The notes beneath the pieces are model-generated. The model was given only the letters and a program-made list of their open reading frames with translations. It made no database searches and was not told the DNA's origin. The position numbers and the translations under genes were made by a program. 64,000 bases of DNA from Balanoglossus misakiensis. Taxonomy: Eukaryota; Hemichordata. The DNA is taken from positions 9,114,001 to 9,178,000 of the forward strand of contig CM082584.2 in the NCBI GenBank assembly GCA_040954595.2, given 5' to 3'. This document shows positions 1 to 16,400 of the stretch, piece after piece; positions within the stretch are counted from its first letter, which is position 1, and every line of letters begins with the position of its first letter.

Positions 1-632
1 TCATTTCAAATGAGATCTCCATCAATTAAGTACTGAAATAGCCAAGAGTTTTTTTTCTTTCGCAGAGCTCAAGTTTTCTAATCTAGGCTAACTGCCTGAG
101 AGTTCATATTTCATTTTTTGTTTGTCATGTGAATTGTCCCGTCTTAAATCTACAGAAAGCATAAAATTCTGTGAATGACTTGTATCAACAGAAATTTTCT
201 TTCTGTCCCTTTAAGCTGCATTTTTACGTATCATAATATCTATGTTATTGTAAAATTAACGTTCGCCAGTATGACCTTGTAGCAGATTTTAGAATTGAAA
301 TAATAGTTAAGTTTAAAATAAAAATAAAATGTTTGCCTATTCTTAGTTCAGCTTTAGTGTGCTAATTTACTCTGCCCTAATTTGAGATCCCGGTATGTAA
401 TACCTTTTTAGATGTTGAGCATGTACATGTAAGCCACAAAAAGAGCTTATCAGATAGGTGGTTGTCAGGCAAAGTCAGATAGGCACCTTTGACCCTTTTC
501 AACAATTGCATTTGAAAACCTAGTAAACAAAAATGATGAGATGAAAACCCATTGAAAAGTTAATAATTCTGCAGTAACAAATTAACATTTTTGGGTGCTG
601 ATTTCTGATGTGTATTTCTTTCTGTTTTTTAG
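1..632 (+). other. Intron of the PKA catalytic subunit gene
   Basis: AT-rich sequence ending in a pyrimidine tract and AG immediately before the first visible PKA exon. No exon, RNA gene or recognisable repeat was seen. The upstream exons of this gene lie outside the window. Confidence 0.7.
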
Positions 633-1590
<958 letters not shown>

Positions 1591-4435
1591 TGTCCAGGTC
1601 CCTAGTTAAAGTGTAATACTTTACACCACATCACATGTACATTACCTCTGAGAACCTTTGGTACAGGAGAGTGACGTTTTTTTAATGAAGTGCTATGTGT
1701 CATTGTTATTTTTGCTTTGTCTGTTTCATGGAAATCAACAAAGGGATGACCCGCTAATACGTTATGATCTTTTTTGAAATAAAGAAAAAGATGTGTTGTA
1801 GATTTTACACCCTGCCACACAAGTCCCAAAAAATGACAAGCACAATTTTCAAGTGTGTAATAATGTGCAATATGACAATTGAAACAATTGCTTGCAGACT
1901 TCATAGAAAAAAAAAATAACGGGGTTGGGGAGGGGTTGTATGAAATCCTGAGATGAAATAAAAATTAGTGTTTTATGGTTGCATTCAGGTTGATTGCTAG
2001 AAACACTGACACATAGTACTGCATGTAAGTATTTTTACTTAAAAAACAAAGATGGACTTGAAGTTGAATGTTGTCATCATCTTCTTCTTAGTCTACGACT
2101 GTTTATTTTGTAAAATCGGGTGTTGCAAAAAATGTGAGAACGAATCTGCTTTTCTGACTAACTGACACAAGAGCTTCCAGGTGTCCTGTCTTTGAGAAAG
2201 AGAGAGAGAGAGAAAGAGGCAGGGAAGAAAGTGTCTGCCTTATGCCTGTGGCAAAGGCACAGACCGAGGGCACAGAATAACTGGGCAGTCTGTTTCAGAC
2301 CTGTCAAGTGAGGTCTTGTAAGCAAAGCAGCTCTCTAAAACTAGTCAGTGATAGTCCCACATGGTGTACATTTCACCCACCTTCGTTGATTTCATTTTCA
2401 CCAGAGCTTACTTCTCTTGTAAATAAACACCTCCAGTAAAACTTTGATGTTCATTGCCAAGTTAGATAAAAACACTTTTCATTGTACATTTCGGATAGTT
2501 TAATGTTGATAGTTTGACAGTAGAATTTGTATGATGTTTTGGTGGTCAAAAGAAATATTTATAAGAGCTTGGTGATAGTGTTTCCCAATCACTCCAAGGT
2601 TCAATCATTTTGAGAGCTGCTGTCCTCATGGTTGATTCTAATGGCCTGTTGGGCAGCTGATTTTTGTTCTTCATATGCAAAACAAAACAAAAAAATATTT
2701 AAAAAAGAAAAGCAAAAAAACTGAAAAAAAAATTAAATAAAAATATCCACATGGGTCCGATGTCAGTTGTATACTTACACCAAATTCGTTTTACTCTGAA
2801 GTACATGAAACCCTTTCTCAGACAGTTCAAACTGTGATTGGTGTTAGGATATCTGAGATGCTGGAAAGAGGTGATCGATAGAAGAAAACCAGGCAGGCCC
2901 CACAAAACTAATTCAAGCCGATATTGCGTTGTCAGTCAAGCCCAGAAATGCATGTCCGGCTGGCACTGGGGTGAAATCCAGTGTCTGTCTGGTTGTACAA
3001 GTTGTGCCATGAGAACTAAAATGTGGGGAATGTTGCTTTGCAAGAACATTTTTGTCTCAGAAAGGGGGTCAGGGCACGGCACGGGGATGGTTGCATGTTG
3101 GGCTGCTTCTTGTACATTCGACCGGAAGACTCGACTGCAGTGTAAAAAATTATTGGACAATCAACCCGTTTTTTCTCCACAAAAGTGACTGGCACAAAAA
3201 ATCAATACAGTGCTCATGTTGTTCATGTTCCAAATTTAGTTGAAAGGGCATTTAGCTTTAGTGTTACTTACGTACAGTTATTTTTCATCTGACCTTTAAT
3301 TCCTCAGTGCAAAGAGCAGTTTCAGAGCAAAGGTCATCACGGTCTCTCTCCAACCACTACCAACTTGAGTAAATCCGAGGGCAAAGGTCGTCATGCCTAT
3401 GTCACTGCAGTACAGGTGCCTGTAATATTTACAAGCTCTGTGTTTCAGACATTGAAAAATAAGCTCATACCATCCATTTGTGAATCTTGACAGCTTGTGC
3501 AAGAATTTAGAGTGATAGTTTCTACCCGGCTTTGACAGTAAGAATGGTACATACAATGTCCTCCCAGATATTACAGCCTGGCTGGATCAGAATTGAGAGG
3601 TGTTCAAACCAAGTACATTGGTCAGTTCCTCTAAGAATTGTTAACAAAGCTGGTTGTTTTCGGTCACTATCACTGTGCAGCTGCCAGTATGGCAGAACCC
3701 ATCATGTGCACTGGTGTTGTTCAACTTTTGTAATTCCTCTTTGAGAAGTATTTTACCAGTTTTTTCCCAATTGTTCAGAAAAAAACCTGTACCTTGTAGT
3801 TGAATCCTTGATATTTGCATAATACGTATACCCCATTGTTTCGGGGGTTTATTCTCTCTGTGTTCATGTCAAAGTTTTATGAATGGTCCACAGCAGACAT
3901 TTCTTATCTGCGAAAAACTTTGCTTGTGCTGTCTGTCTCTCAGTATTCACATTTCGGGTTTTCTGCTCTCAAAAAACAATTTTTTTCCAGAGTACATTTA
4001 TTGTCGTATGTCATGTGGAAATGATCGTCAATGAATTTATAATTCAGCACTTGCAGAATTTATTTGTATCCAAACGAAATGACATCTTATGTAGAAAAAA
4101 TAAGGAATTAAAAAGTTTTGTTCAGAAATCTGTGGTTTTTATTGTGGATATATTGTGGTAGTTTGAGCATGATTGAGCTTCTAGTGTGTGTGTTAGAATA
4201 TGAACACATATATTGGTAATTTGAACATGGGCTTTTTAGTGTGTGTGTATGAATGTATGATTTACGAAATCAACGTCGAACAAGCTCACCCAGAATTAAA
4301 AATTTAGTAGATGCTGCAATTTCAACATAAGCCCTCTAATGCAAGTTCAAACCACTACTTGGTAATTTCTCCTGAAAAGTTATGCAAGACTTATGAGGGC
4401 GCCCTCGATTTGCCCGAGACCAAACGATTCAGATT
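1591..4435 (+). other. PKA 3' UTR and flank up to the satellite
   Basis: No convincing gene. The stretch starts with the PKA 3' UTR. AATAAA-type signals occur near 1776, 1955 and 2421, so the 3' end is ambiguous. A short GA run lies near 2200. Short open frames at 2838-3188, 3532-3744 and 3883-4161 show no recognisable domain or splice structure. Just before the satellite, 4395-4406 is a perfect 12-bp palindrome (GAGGGCGCCCTC). Confidence 0.55.
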
Positions 4436-7400
4436 GTCAAAAAATGACAATTTTCCGACTTTGCATAAAAACCATGGGTTATAGCTCATGAAAATCATCC
4501 AGAAATGACAATTTTTCGACTTCCCGGAATTTCAAAATTTCTTCGATTTTTGATAAAAACCATGGGTTATAGCTCATGAAAATCATCCAGAAATGACAAT
4601 TTTTCGACTTCCCGGAATTTCAAAATTTCTTCGATTTTTGATAAAAACCATGGGTTATAGCTCATGAAAATCATCCAGAAATGACAATTTTTCGACTTCC
4701 CGGAATTTCAAAATTTCTTCGATTTTTGATAAAAACCATGGGTTATAGCTCATGAAAATCATCCAGAAATGACAATTTTTCGACTTCCCGGAATTTCAAA
4801 ATTTCTTCGATTTTTGATAAAAACCATGGGTTATAGCTCAGGAAAATCATCCAGAAATGACAATTTTTCGACTTCCCGGAATTTCAAAATTTCTTCGATT
4901 TTTGATAAAAACCATGGGTTATAGCTCAGGAAAATCATCCAGAAATGACAATTTTTCGACTTCCCGGAATTTCAAAATTTCTTCGATTTTTGATAAAAAC
5001 CATGGGTTATAGCTCAGGAAAATCATACAGAAATGACAATTTTTCGACTTCCCGGAATTTCAAAATTTCTTCGATTTTTGATAAAAACCATGGGTTATAG
5101 CTCAGGAAAATCATACAGAAATGACAATTTTTCGACTTCCCGGAATTTCAAAATTTCTTCGATTTTTGATAAAAACCATGGGTTATAGCTCATGAAAATC
5201 ATCCAGAAATGACAATTTTTCGACTTCCCGGAATTTCAAAATTTCTTCGATTTTTGATAAAAACCATGGGTTATAGCTCATGAAAATCATCCAGAAATGA
5301 CAATTTTTCGACTTCCCGGAATTTCAAAATTTCTTCGATTTTTGATAAAAACCATGGGTTATAGCTCATGAAAATCATCCAGAAATGACAATTTTTCGAC
5401 TTCCCGGAATTTCAAAATTTCTTCGATTTTTGATAAAAACCATGGGTTATAGCTCATGAAAATCATCCAGAAATGACAATTTTTCGACTTCCCGGAATTT
5501 CAAAATTTCTTCGATTTTTGATAAAAACCATGGGTTATAGCTCATGAAAATCATCCAGAAATGACAATTTTTCGACTTCCCGGAATTTCAAAATTTCTTC
5601 GATTTTTGATAAAAACCATGGGTTATAGCTCATGAAAATCATCCAGAAATGACAATTTTTCGACTTCCCGGAATTTCAAAATTTCTTCGATTTTTGATAA
5701 AAACCATGGGTTATAGCTCATGAAAATCATCCAGAAATGACAATTTTTCGACTTCCCGGAATTTCAATATTTCTTCGATTTTTGATAAAAACCATGGGTT
5801 ATAGCTCATGAAAATCATCCAGAAATGACAATTTTTCGACTTCCCGGAATTTCAAAATTTCTTCGATTTTTGATAAAAACCATGGGTTATAGCTCAGGAA
5901 AATCATCCAGAAATGACAATTTTTCGACTTCCCGGAATTTCAAAATTTCTTCGATTTTTGATAAAAACCATGGGTTATAGCTCAGGAAAATCATCCAGAA
6001 ATGACAATTTTTCGACTTCCCGGAATTTCAAAATTTCTTCGATTTTTGATAAAAACCATGGGTTATAGCTCAGGAAAATCATCCAGAAATGACAATTTTT
6101 CGACTTCCCGGAATTTCAAAATTTCTTCGATTTTTGATAAAAACCATGGGTTATAGCTCAGGAAAATCATCCAGAAATGACAATTTTTCGACTTCCCGGA
6201 ATTTCAAAATTTCTTCGATTTTTGATAAAAACCATGGGTTATAGCTCATGAAAATCATCCAGAAATGACAATTTTTCGACTTCCCGGAATTTCAAAATTT
6301 CTTCGATTTTTGATAAAAACCATGGGTTATAGCTCATGAAAATCATCCAGAAATGACAATTTTTCGACTTCCCGGAATTTCAAAATTTCTTCGATTTTTG
6401 ATAAAAACCATGGGTTATAGCTCATGAAAATCATCCAGAAATGACAATTTTTCGACTTCCCGGAATTTCAAAATTTCTTCGATTTTTGATAAAAACCATG
6501 GGTTATAGCTCATGAAAATCATCCAGAAATGACAATTTTTCGACTTCCCGGAATTTCAAAATTTCTTCGATTTTTGATAAAAACCATGGGTTATAGCTCA
6601 TGAAAATCATCCAGAAATGACAATTTTTCGACTTCCCGGAATTTCAAAATTTCTTCGATTTTTGATAAAAACCATGGGTTATAGCTCATGAAAATCATCC
6701 AGAAATGACAATTTTTCGACTTCCCGGAATTTCAAAATTTCTTCGATTTTTGATAAAAACCATGGGTTATAGCTCATGAAAATCATCCAGAAATGACAAT
6801 TTTTCGACTTCCCGGAATTTCAAAATTTCTTCGATTTTTGATAAAAACCATGGGTTATAGCTCATGAAAATCATCCAGAAATGACAATTTTTCGACTTCC
6901 CGGAATTTCAATATTTCTTCGATTTTTGATAAAAACCATGGGTTATAGCTCATGAAAATCATCCAGAAATGACAATTTTTCGACTTCCCGGAATTTCAAA
7001 ATTTCTTCGATTTTTGATAAAAACCATGGGTTATAGCTCAGGAAAATCATCCAGAAATGACAATTTTTCGACTTCCCGGAATTTCAAAATTTCTTCGATT
7101 TTTGATAAAAACCATGGGTTATAGCTCAGGAAAATCCTCCAGAAATGACAATTTTTCGACTTCCCGGAATTTCAAAATTTCTTCGATTTTTGATAAAAAC
7201 CATGGGTTATAGCTCAGGAAAATCATCCAGAAATGACAATTTTTCGACTTCCCGGAATTTCAAAATTTCTTCGATTTTTGATAAAAACCATGGGTTATAG
7301 CTCAGGAAAATCATCCAGAAATGACAATTTTTCGACTTCCCGGAATTTCAAAATTTCTTCGATTTTTGATAAAAACCATGGGTTATAGCTCATGAAAATC

Positions 7401-10400
7401 ATCCAGAAATGACAATTTTTCGACTTCCCGGAATTTCAAAATTTCTTCGATTTTTGATAAAAACCATGGGTTATAGCTCATGAAAATCATCCAGAAATGA
7501 CAATTTTTCGACTTCCCGGAATTTCAAAATTTCTTCGATTTTTGATAAAAACCATGGGTTATAGCTCATGAAAATCATCCAGAAATGACAATTTTTCGAC
7601 TTCCCGGAATTTCAAAATTTCTTCGATTTTTGATAAAAACCATGGGTTATAGCTCAGGAAAATCATCCAGAAATGACAATTTTTCGACTTCCCGGAATTT
7701 CAAAATTTCTTCGATTTTTGATAAAAACCATGGGTTATAGCTCAGGAAAATCATCCAGAAATGACAATTTTTCGACTTCCCGGAATTTCAAAATTTCTTC
7801 GATTTTTGATAAAAACCATGGGTTATAGCTCAGGAAAATCATACAGAAATGACAATTTTTCGACTTCCCGGAATTTCAAAATTTCTTCGATTTTTGATAA
7901 AAACCATGGGTTATAGCTCAGGAAAATCATACAGAAATGACAATTTTTCGACTTCCCGGAATTTCAAAATTTCTTCGATTTTTGATAAAAACCATGGGTT
8001 ATAGCTCATGAAAATCATCCAGAAATGACAATTTTTCGACTTCCCGGAATTTCAAAATTTCTTCGATTTTTGATAAAAACCATGGGTTATAGCTCATGAA
8101 AATCATCCAGAAATGACAATTTTTCGACTTCCCGGAATTTCAAAATTTCTTCGATTTTTGATAAAAACCATGGGTTATAGCTCATGAAAATCATCCAGAA
8201 ATGACAATTTTTCGACTTCCCTGAATTTCAAAATTTCTTCGATTTTTGATAAAAACCATGGGTTATAGCTCAGGAAAATCATCCAGAAATGACAATTTTT
8301 CGACTTCCCGGAATTTCAAAATTTCTTCGATTTTTGATAAAAACCATGGGTTATAGCTCAGGAAAATCATCCAGAAATGACAATTTTTCGACTTCCCGGA
8401 ATTTCAAAATTTCTTCGATTTTTGATAAAAACCATGGGTTATAGCTCAGGAAAATCATCCAGAAATGACAATTTTTCGACTTCCCGGAATTTCAAAATTT
8501 CTTCGATTTTTGATAAAAACCATGGGTTATAGCTCAGGAAAATCATCCAGAAATGACAATTTTTCGACTTCCCGGAATTTCAAAATTTCTTCGATTTTTG
8601 ATAAAAACCATGGGTTATAGCTCATGAAAATCATCCAGAAATGACAATTTTTCGACTTCCCGGAATTTCAAAATTTCTTCGATTTTTGATAAAAACCATG
8701 GGTTATAGCTCATGAAAATCATCCAGAAATGACAATTTTTCGACTTCCCGGAATTTCAAAATTTCTTCGATTTTTGATAAAAACCATGGGTTATAGCTCA
8801 TGAAAATCATCCAGAAATGACAATTTTTCGACTTCCCTGAATTTCAAAATTTCTTCGATTTTTGATAAAAACCATGGGTTATAGCTCATGAAAATCATCC
8901 AGAAATGACAATTTTTCGACTTCCCGGAATTTCAAAATTTCTTCGATTTTTGATAAAAACCATGGGTTATAGCTCAGGAAAATCATCCAGAAATGACAAT
9001 TTTTCGACTTCCCGGAATTTCAAAATTTCTTCGATTTTTGATAAAAACCATGGGTTATAGCTCAGGAAAATCATCCAGAAATGACAATTTTTCGACTTCC
9101 CGGAATTTCAAAATTTCTTCGATTTTTGATAAAAACCATGGGTTATAGCTCAGGAAAATCATACAGAAATGACAATTTTTCGACTTCCCGGAATTTCAAA
9201 ATTTCTTCGATTTTTGATAAAAACCATGGGTTATAGCTCAGGAAAATCATACAGAAATGACAATTTTTCGACTTCCCGGAATTTCAAAATTTCTTCGATT
9301 TTTGATAAAAACCATGGGTTATAGCTCATGAAAATCATCCAGAAATGACAATTTTTCGACTTCCCGGAATTTCAAAATTTCTTCGATTTTTGATAAAAAC
9401 CATGGGTTATAGCTCATGAAAATCATCCAGAAATGACAATTTTTCGACTTCCCGGAATTTCAAAATTTCTTCGATTTTTGATAAAAACCATGGGTTATAG
9501 CTCATGAAAATCATCCAGAAATGACAATTTTTCGACTTCCCGGAATTTCAAAATTTCTTCGATTTTTGATAAAAACCATGGGTTATAGCTCAGGAAAATC
9601 ATCCAGAAATGACAATTTTTCGACTTCCCGGAATTTCAAAATTTCTTCGATTTTTGATAAAAACCATGGGTTATAGCTCAGGAAAATCATCCAGAAATGA
9701 CAATTTTTCGACTTCCCGGAATTTCAAAATTTCTTCGATTTTTGATAAAAACCATGGGTTATAGCTCAGGAAAATCATCCAGAAATGACAATTTTTCGAC
9801 TTCCCGGAATTTCAAAATTTCTTCGATTTTTGATAAAAACCATGGGTTATAGCTCAGGAAAATCATCCAGAAATGACAATTTTTCGACTTCCCGGAATTT
9901 CAAAATTTCTTCGATTTTTGATAAAAACCATGGGTTATAGCTCATGAAAATCATCCAGAAATGACAATTTTTCGACTTCCCGGAATTTCAAAATTTCTTC
10001 GATTTTTGATAAAAACCATGGGTTATAGCTCATGAAAATCATCCAGAAATGACAATTTTTCGACTTCCCGGAATTTCAAAATTTCTTCGATTTTTGATAA
10101 AAACCATGGGTTATAGCTCATGAAAATCATCCAGAAATGACAATTTTTCGACTTCCCGGAATTTCAAAATTTCTTCGATTTTTGATAAAAACCATGGGTT
10201 ATAGCTCAGGAAAATCATACAGAAATGACAATTTTTCGACTTCCCGGAATTTCAAAATTTCTTCGATTTTTGATAAAAACCATGGGTTATAGCTCATGAA
10301 AATCATCCAGAAATGACAATTTTTCGACTTCCCGGAATTTCAAAATTTCTTCGATTTTTGATAAAAACCATGGGTTATAGCTCATGAAAATCATCCAGAA

Positions 10401-13400
10401 ATGACAATTTTTCGACTTCCCGGAATTTCAAAATTTCTTCGATTTTTGATAAAAACCATGGGTTATAGCTCATGAAAATCATCCAGAAATGACAATTTTT
10501 CGACTTCCCGGAATTTCAATATTTCTTCGATTTTTGATAAAAACCATGGGTTATAGCTCATGAAAATCATCCAGAAATGACAATTTTTCGACTTCCCGGA
10601 ATTTCAAAATTTCTTCGATTTTTGATAAAAACCATGGGTTATAGCTCAGGAAAATCATCCAGAAATGACAATTTTTCGACTTCCCGGAATTTCAAAATTT
10701 CTTCGATTTTTGATAAAAACCATGGGTTATAGCTCAGGAAAATCCTCCAGAAATGACAATTTTTCGACTTCCCGGAATTTCAAAATTTCTTCGATTTTTG
10801 ATAAAAACCATGGGTTATAGCTCAGGAAAATCATCCAGAAATGACAATTTTTCGACTTCCCGGAATTTCAAAATTTCTTCGATTTTTGATAAAAACCATG
10901 GGTTATAGCTCAGGAAAATCATCCAGAAATGACAATTTTTCGACTTCCCGGAATTTCAAAATTTCTTCGATTTTTGATAAAAACCATGGGTTATAGCTCA
11001 TGAAAATCATCCAGAAATGACAATTTTTCGACTTCCCGGAATTTCAAAATTTCTTCGATTTTTGATAAAAACCATGGGTTATAGCTCATGAAAATCATCC
11101 AGAAATGACAATTTTTCGACTTCCCGGAATTTCAAAATTTCTTCGATTTTTGATAAAAACCATGGGTTATAGCTCATGAAAATCATCCAGAAATGACAAT
11201 TTTTCGACTTCCCGGAATTTCAAAATTTCTTCGATTTTTGATAAAAACCATGGGTTATAGCTCAGGAAAATCATCCAGAAATGACAATTTTTCGACTTCC
11301 CGGAATTTCAAAATTTCTTCGATTTTTGATAAAAACCATGGGTTATAGCTCAGGAAAATCATCCAGAAATGACAATTTTTCGACTTCCCGGAATTTCAAA
11401 ATTTCTTCGATTTTTGATAAAAACCATGGGTTATAGCTCAGGAAAATCATCCAGAAATGACAATTTTTCGACTTCCCGGAATTTCAAAATTTCTTCGATT
11501 TTTGATAAAAACCATGGGTTATAGCTCAGGAAAATCATACAGAAATGACAATTTTTCGACTTCCCGGAATTTCAAAATTTCTTCGATTTTTGATAAAAAC
11601 CATGGGTTATAGCTCATGAAAATCATCCAGAAATGACAATTTTTCGACTTCCCGGAATTTCAAAATTTCTTCGATTTTTGATAAAAACCATGGGTTATAG
11701 CTCATGAAAATCATCCAGAAATGACAATTTTTCGACTTCCCGGAATTTCAAAATTTCTTCGATTTTTGATAAAAACCATGGGTTATAGCTCATGAAAATC
11801 ATCCAGAAATGACAATTTTTCGACTTCCCGGAATTTCAAAATTTCTTCGATTTTTGATAAAAACCATGGGTTATAGCTCATGAAAATCATCCAGAAATGA
11901 CAATTTTTCGACTTCCCTGAATTTCAAAATTTCTTCGATTTTTGATAAAAACCATGGGTTATAGCTCAGGAAAATCATCCAGAAATGACAATTTTTCGAC
12001 TTCCCGGAATTTCAAAATTTCTTCGATTTTTGATAAAAACCATGGGTTATAGCTCAGGAAAATCATCCAGAAATGACAATTTTTCGACTTCCCGGAATTT
12101 CAAAATTTCTTCGATTTTTGATAAAAACCATGGGTTATAGCTCAGGAAAATCATCCAGAAATGACAATTTTTCGACTTCCCGGAATTTCAAAATTTCTTC
12201 GATTTTTGATAAAAACCATGGGTTATAGCTCATGAAAATCATCCAGAAATGACAATTTTTCGACTTCCCGGAATTTCAAAATTTCTTCGATTTTTGATAA
12301 AAACCATGGGTTATAGCTCATGAAAATCATCCAGAAATGACAATTTTTCGACTTCCCGGAATTTCAAAATTTCTTCGATTTTTGATAAAAACCATGGGTT
12401 ATAGCTCATGAAAATCATCCAGAAATGACAATTTTTCGACTTCCCGGAATTTCAAAATTTCTTCGATTTTTGATAAAAACCATGGGTTATAGCTCATGAA
12501 AATCATCCAGAAATGACAATTTTTCGACTTCCCGGAATTTCAAAATTTCTTCGATTTTTGATAAAAACCATGGGTTATAGCTCAGGAAAATCATCCAGAA
12601 ATGACAATTTTTCGACTTCCCGGAATTTCAAAATTTCTTCGATTTTTGATAAAAACCATGGGTTATAGCTCAGGAAAATCATCCAGAAATGACAATTTTT
12701 CGACTTCCCGGAATTTCAAAATTTCTTCGATTTTTGATAAAAACCATGGGTTATAGCTCAGGAAAATCATACAGAAATGACAATTTTTCGACTTCCCGGA
12801 ATTTCAAAATTTCTTCGATTTTTGATAAAAACCATGGGTTATAGCTCATGAAAATCATCCAGAAATGACAATTTTTCGACTTCCCGGAATTTCAAAATTT
12901 CTTCGATTTTTGATAAAAACCATGGGTTATAGCTCATGAAAATCATCCAGAAATGACAATTTTTCGACTTCCCGGAATTTCAAAATTTCTTCGATTTTTG
13001 ATAAAAACCATGGGTTATAGCTCATGAAAATCATCCAGAAATGACAATTTTTCGACTTCCCGGAATTTCAAAATTTCTTCGATTTTTGATAAAAACCATG
13101 GGTTATAGCTCATGAAAATCATCCAGAAATGACAATTTTTCGACTTCCCTGAATTTCAAAATTTCTTCGATTTTTGATAAAAACCATGGGTTATAGCTCA
13201 GGAAAATCATCCAGAAATGACAATTTTTCGACTTCCCGGAATTTCAAAATTTCTTCGATTTTTGATAAAAACCATGGGTTATAGCTCATGAAAATCATCC
13301 AGAAATGACAATTTTTCGACTTCCCGGAATTTCAAAATTTCTTCGATTTTTGATAAAAACCATGGGTTATAGCTCATGAAAATCATCCAGAAATGACAAT

Positions 13401-16400
13401 TTTTCGACTTCCCGGAATTTCAAAATTTCTTCGATTTTTGATAAAAACCATGGGTTATAGCTCAGGAAAATCATCCAGAAATGACAATTTTTCGACTTCC
13501 CGGAATTTCAAAATTTCTTCGATTTTTGATAAAAACCATGGGTTATAGCTCAGGAAAATCATCCAGAAATGACAATTTTTCGACTTCCCGGAATTTCAAA
13601 ATTTCTTCGATTTTTGATAAAAACCATGGGTTATAGCTCAGGAAAATCATCCAGAAATGACAATTTTTCGACTTCCCGGAATTTCAAAATTTCTTCGATT
13701 TTTGATAAAAACCATGGGTTATAGCTCAGGAAAATCATCCAGATATGACAATTTTTCGACTTCCCGGAATTTCAAAATTTCTTCGATTTTTGATAAAAAC
13801 CATGGGTTATAGCTCAGGAAAATCATCCAGATATGGCAATTTTTCGACTTCCCGGAATTTCAAAATTTCTTCGATTTTTGATAAAAACCATGGGTTATAG
13901 CTCAGGAAAATCATCCTGAAATGACAATTTTTCGACTTCCCGGAATTTCAAAATTTCTTCGATTTTTGATAAAAACCATGGGTTATAGCTCAGGAAAATC
14001 ATCCAGAAATGACAATTTTTCGACTTCCCGGAATTTCAAAATTTCTTCGATTTTTGATAAAAACCATGGGTTATAGCTCATGAAAATCATCCAGAAATGA
14101 CAATTTTTCGACTTCCCGGAATTTCAAAATTTCTTCGATTTTTGATAAAAACCATGGGTTATAGCTCATGAAAATCATCCAGAAATGACAATTTTTCGAC
14201 TTCCCGGAATTTCAAAATTTCTTCGATTTTTGATAAAAACCATGGGTTATAGCTCATGAAAATCATCCAGAAATGACAATTTTTCGACTTCCCGGAATTT
14301 CAAAATTTCTTCGATTTTTGATAAAAACCATGGGTTATAGCTCATGAAAATCATCCAGAAATGACAATTTTTCGACTTCCCGGAATTTCAAAATTTCTTC
14401 GATTTTTGATAAAAACCATGGGTTATAGCTCATGAAAATCATCCAGAAATGACAATTTTTCGACTTCCCGGAATTTCAAAATTTCTTCGATTTTTGATAA
14501 AAACCATGGGTTATAGCTCATGAAAATCATCCAGAAATGACAATTTTTCGACTTCCCGGAATTTCAAAATTTCTTCGATTTTTGATAAAAACCATGGGTT
14601 ATAGCTCATGAAAATCATCCAGAAATGACAATTTTTCGACTTCCCGGAATTTCAAAATTTCTTCGATTTTTGATAAAAACCATGGGTTATAGCTCATGAA
14701 AATCATCCAGAAATGACAATTTTTCGACTTCCCGGAATTTCAAAATTTCTTCGATTTTTGATAAAAACCATGGGTTATAGCTCATGAAAATCATCCAGAA
14801 ATGACAATTTTTCGACTTCCCGGAATTTCAAAATTTCTTCGATTTTTGATAAAAACCATGGGTTATAGCTCAGGAAAATCATCCAGAAATGACAATTTTT
14901 CGACTTCCCGGAATTTCAAAATTTCTTCGATTTTTGATAAAAACCATGGGTTATAGCTCATGAAAATCATCCAGAAATGACAATTTTTCGACTTCCCGGA
15001 ATTTCAAAATTTCTTCGATTTTTGATAAAAACCATGGGTTATAGCTCAGGAAAATCATCCAGAAATGACAATTTTTCGACTTCCCGGAATTTCAAAATTT
15101 CTTCGATTTTTGATAAAAACCATGGGTTATAGCTCATGAAAATCATCCAGAAATGACAATTTTTCGACTTCCCGGAATTTCAAAATTTCTTCGATTTTTG
15201 ATAAAAACCATGGGTTATAGCTCATGAAAATCATCCAGAAATGACAATTTTTCGACTTCCCGGAATTTCAAAATTTCTTCGATTTTTGATAAAAACCATG
15301 GGTTATAGCTCATGAAAATCATCCAGAAATGACAATTTTTCGACTTCCCGGAATTTCAAAATTTCTTCGATTTTTGATAAAAACCATGGGTTATAGCTCA
15401 GGAAAATCATCCAGAAATGACAATTTTTCGACTTCCCGGAATTTCAAAATTTCTTCGATTTTTGATAAAAACCATGGGTTATAGCTCATGAAAATCATCC
15501 AGAAATGACAATTTTTCGACTTCCCGGAATTTCAAAATTTCTTCGATTTTTGATAAAAACCCATGGGTTATAGCTCATGAAAATCATCCAGAAATGACAA
15601 TTTTTCGACTTCCCGGAATTTCAAAATTTCTTCGATTTTTGATAAAAACCATGGGTTATAGCTCATGAAAATCATCCAGAAATGACAATTTTTCGACTTC
15701 CCGGAATTTCAAAATTTCTTCGATTTTTGATAAAAACCATGGGTTATAGCTCAGGAAAATCATCCAGAAATGACAATTTTTCGACTTCCCGGAATTTCAA
15801 AATTTCTTCGATTTTTGATAAAAACCATGGGTTATAGCTCAGGAAAATCATCCAGATATGACAATTTTTCGACTTCCCGGAATTTCAAAATTTCTTCGAT
15901 TTTTGATAAAAACCATGGGTTATAGCTCAGGAAAATCATCCAGAAATGACAATTTTTCGACTTCCCGGAATTTCAAAATTTCTTCGATTTTTGATAAAAA
16001 CCATGGGTTATAGCTCATGAAAATCATCCAGAAATGACAATTTTTCGACTTCCCGGAATTTCAAAATTTCTTCGATTTTTGATAAAAACCATGGGTTATA
16101 GCTCAGGAAAATCATCCAGAAATGACAATTTTTCGACTTCCCGGAATTTCAAAATTTCTTCGATTTTTGATAAAAACCATGGGTTATAGCTCAGGAAAAT
16201 CATCCAGAAATGACAATTTTTCGACTTCCCGGAATTTCAAAATTTCTTCGATTTTTGATAAAAACCATGGGTTATAGCTCAGGAAAATCATCCAGAAATG
16301 ACAATTTTTCGACTTCCCGGAATTTCAAAATTTCTTCGATTTTTGATAAAAACCATGGGTTATAGCTCAGGAAAATCATCCAGAAATGACAATTTTTCGA

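Noticed and set aside
2838-3188. 116-residue plus-strand open frame after the PKA gene
   Set aside because: No recognisable domain, no splice context, and it lies in a probable UTR or flank.
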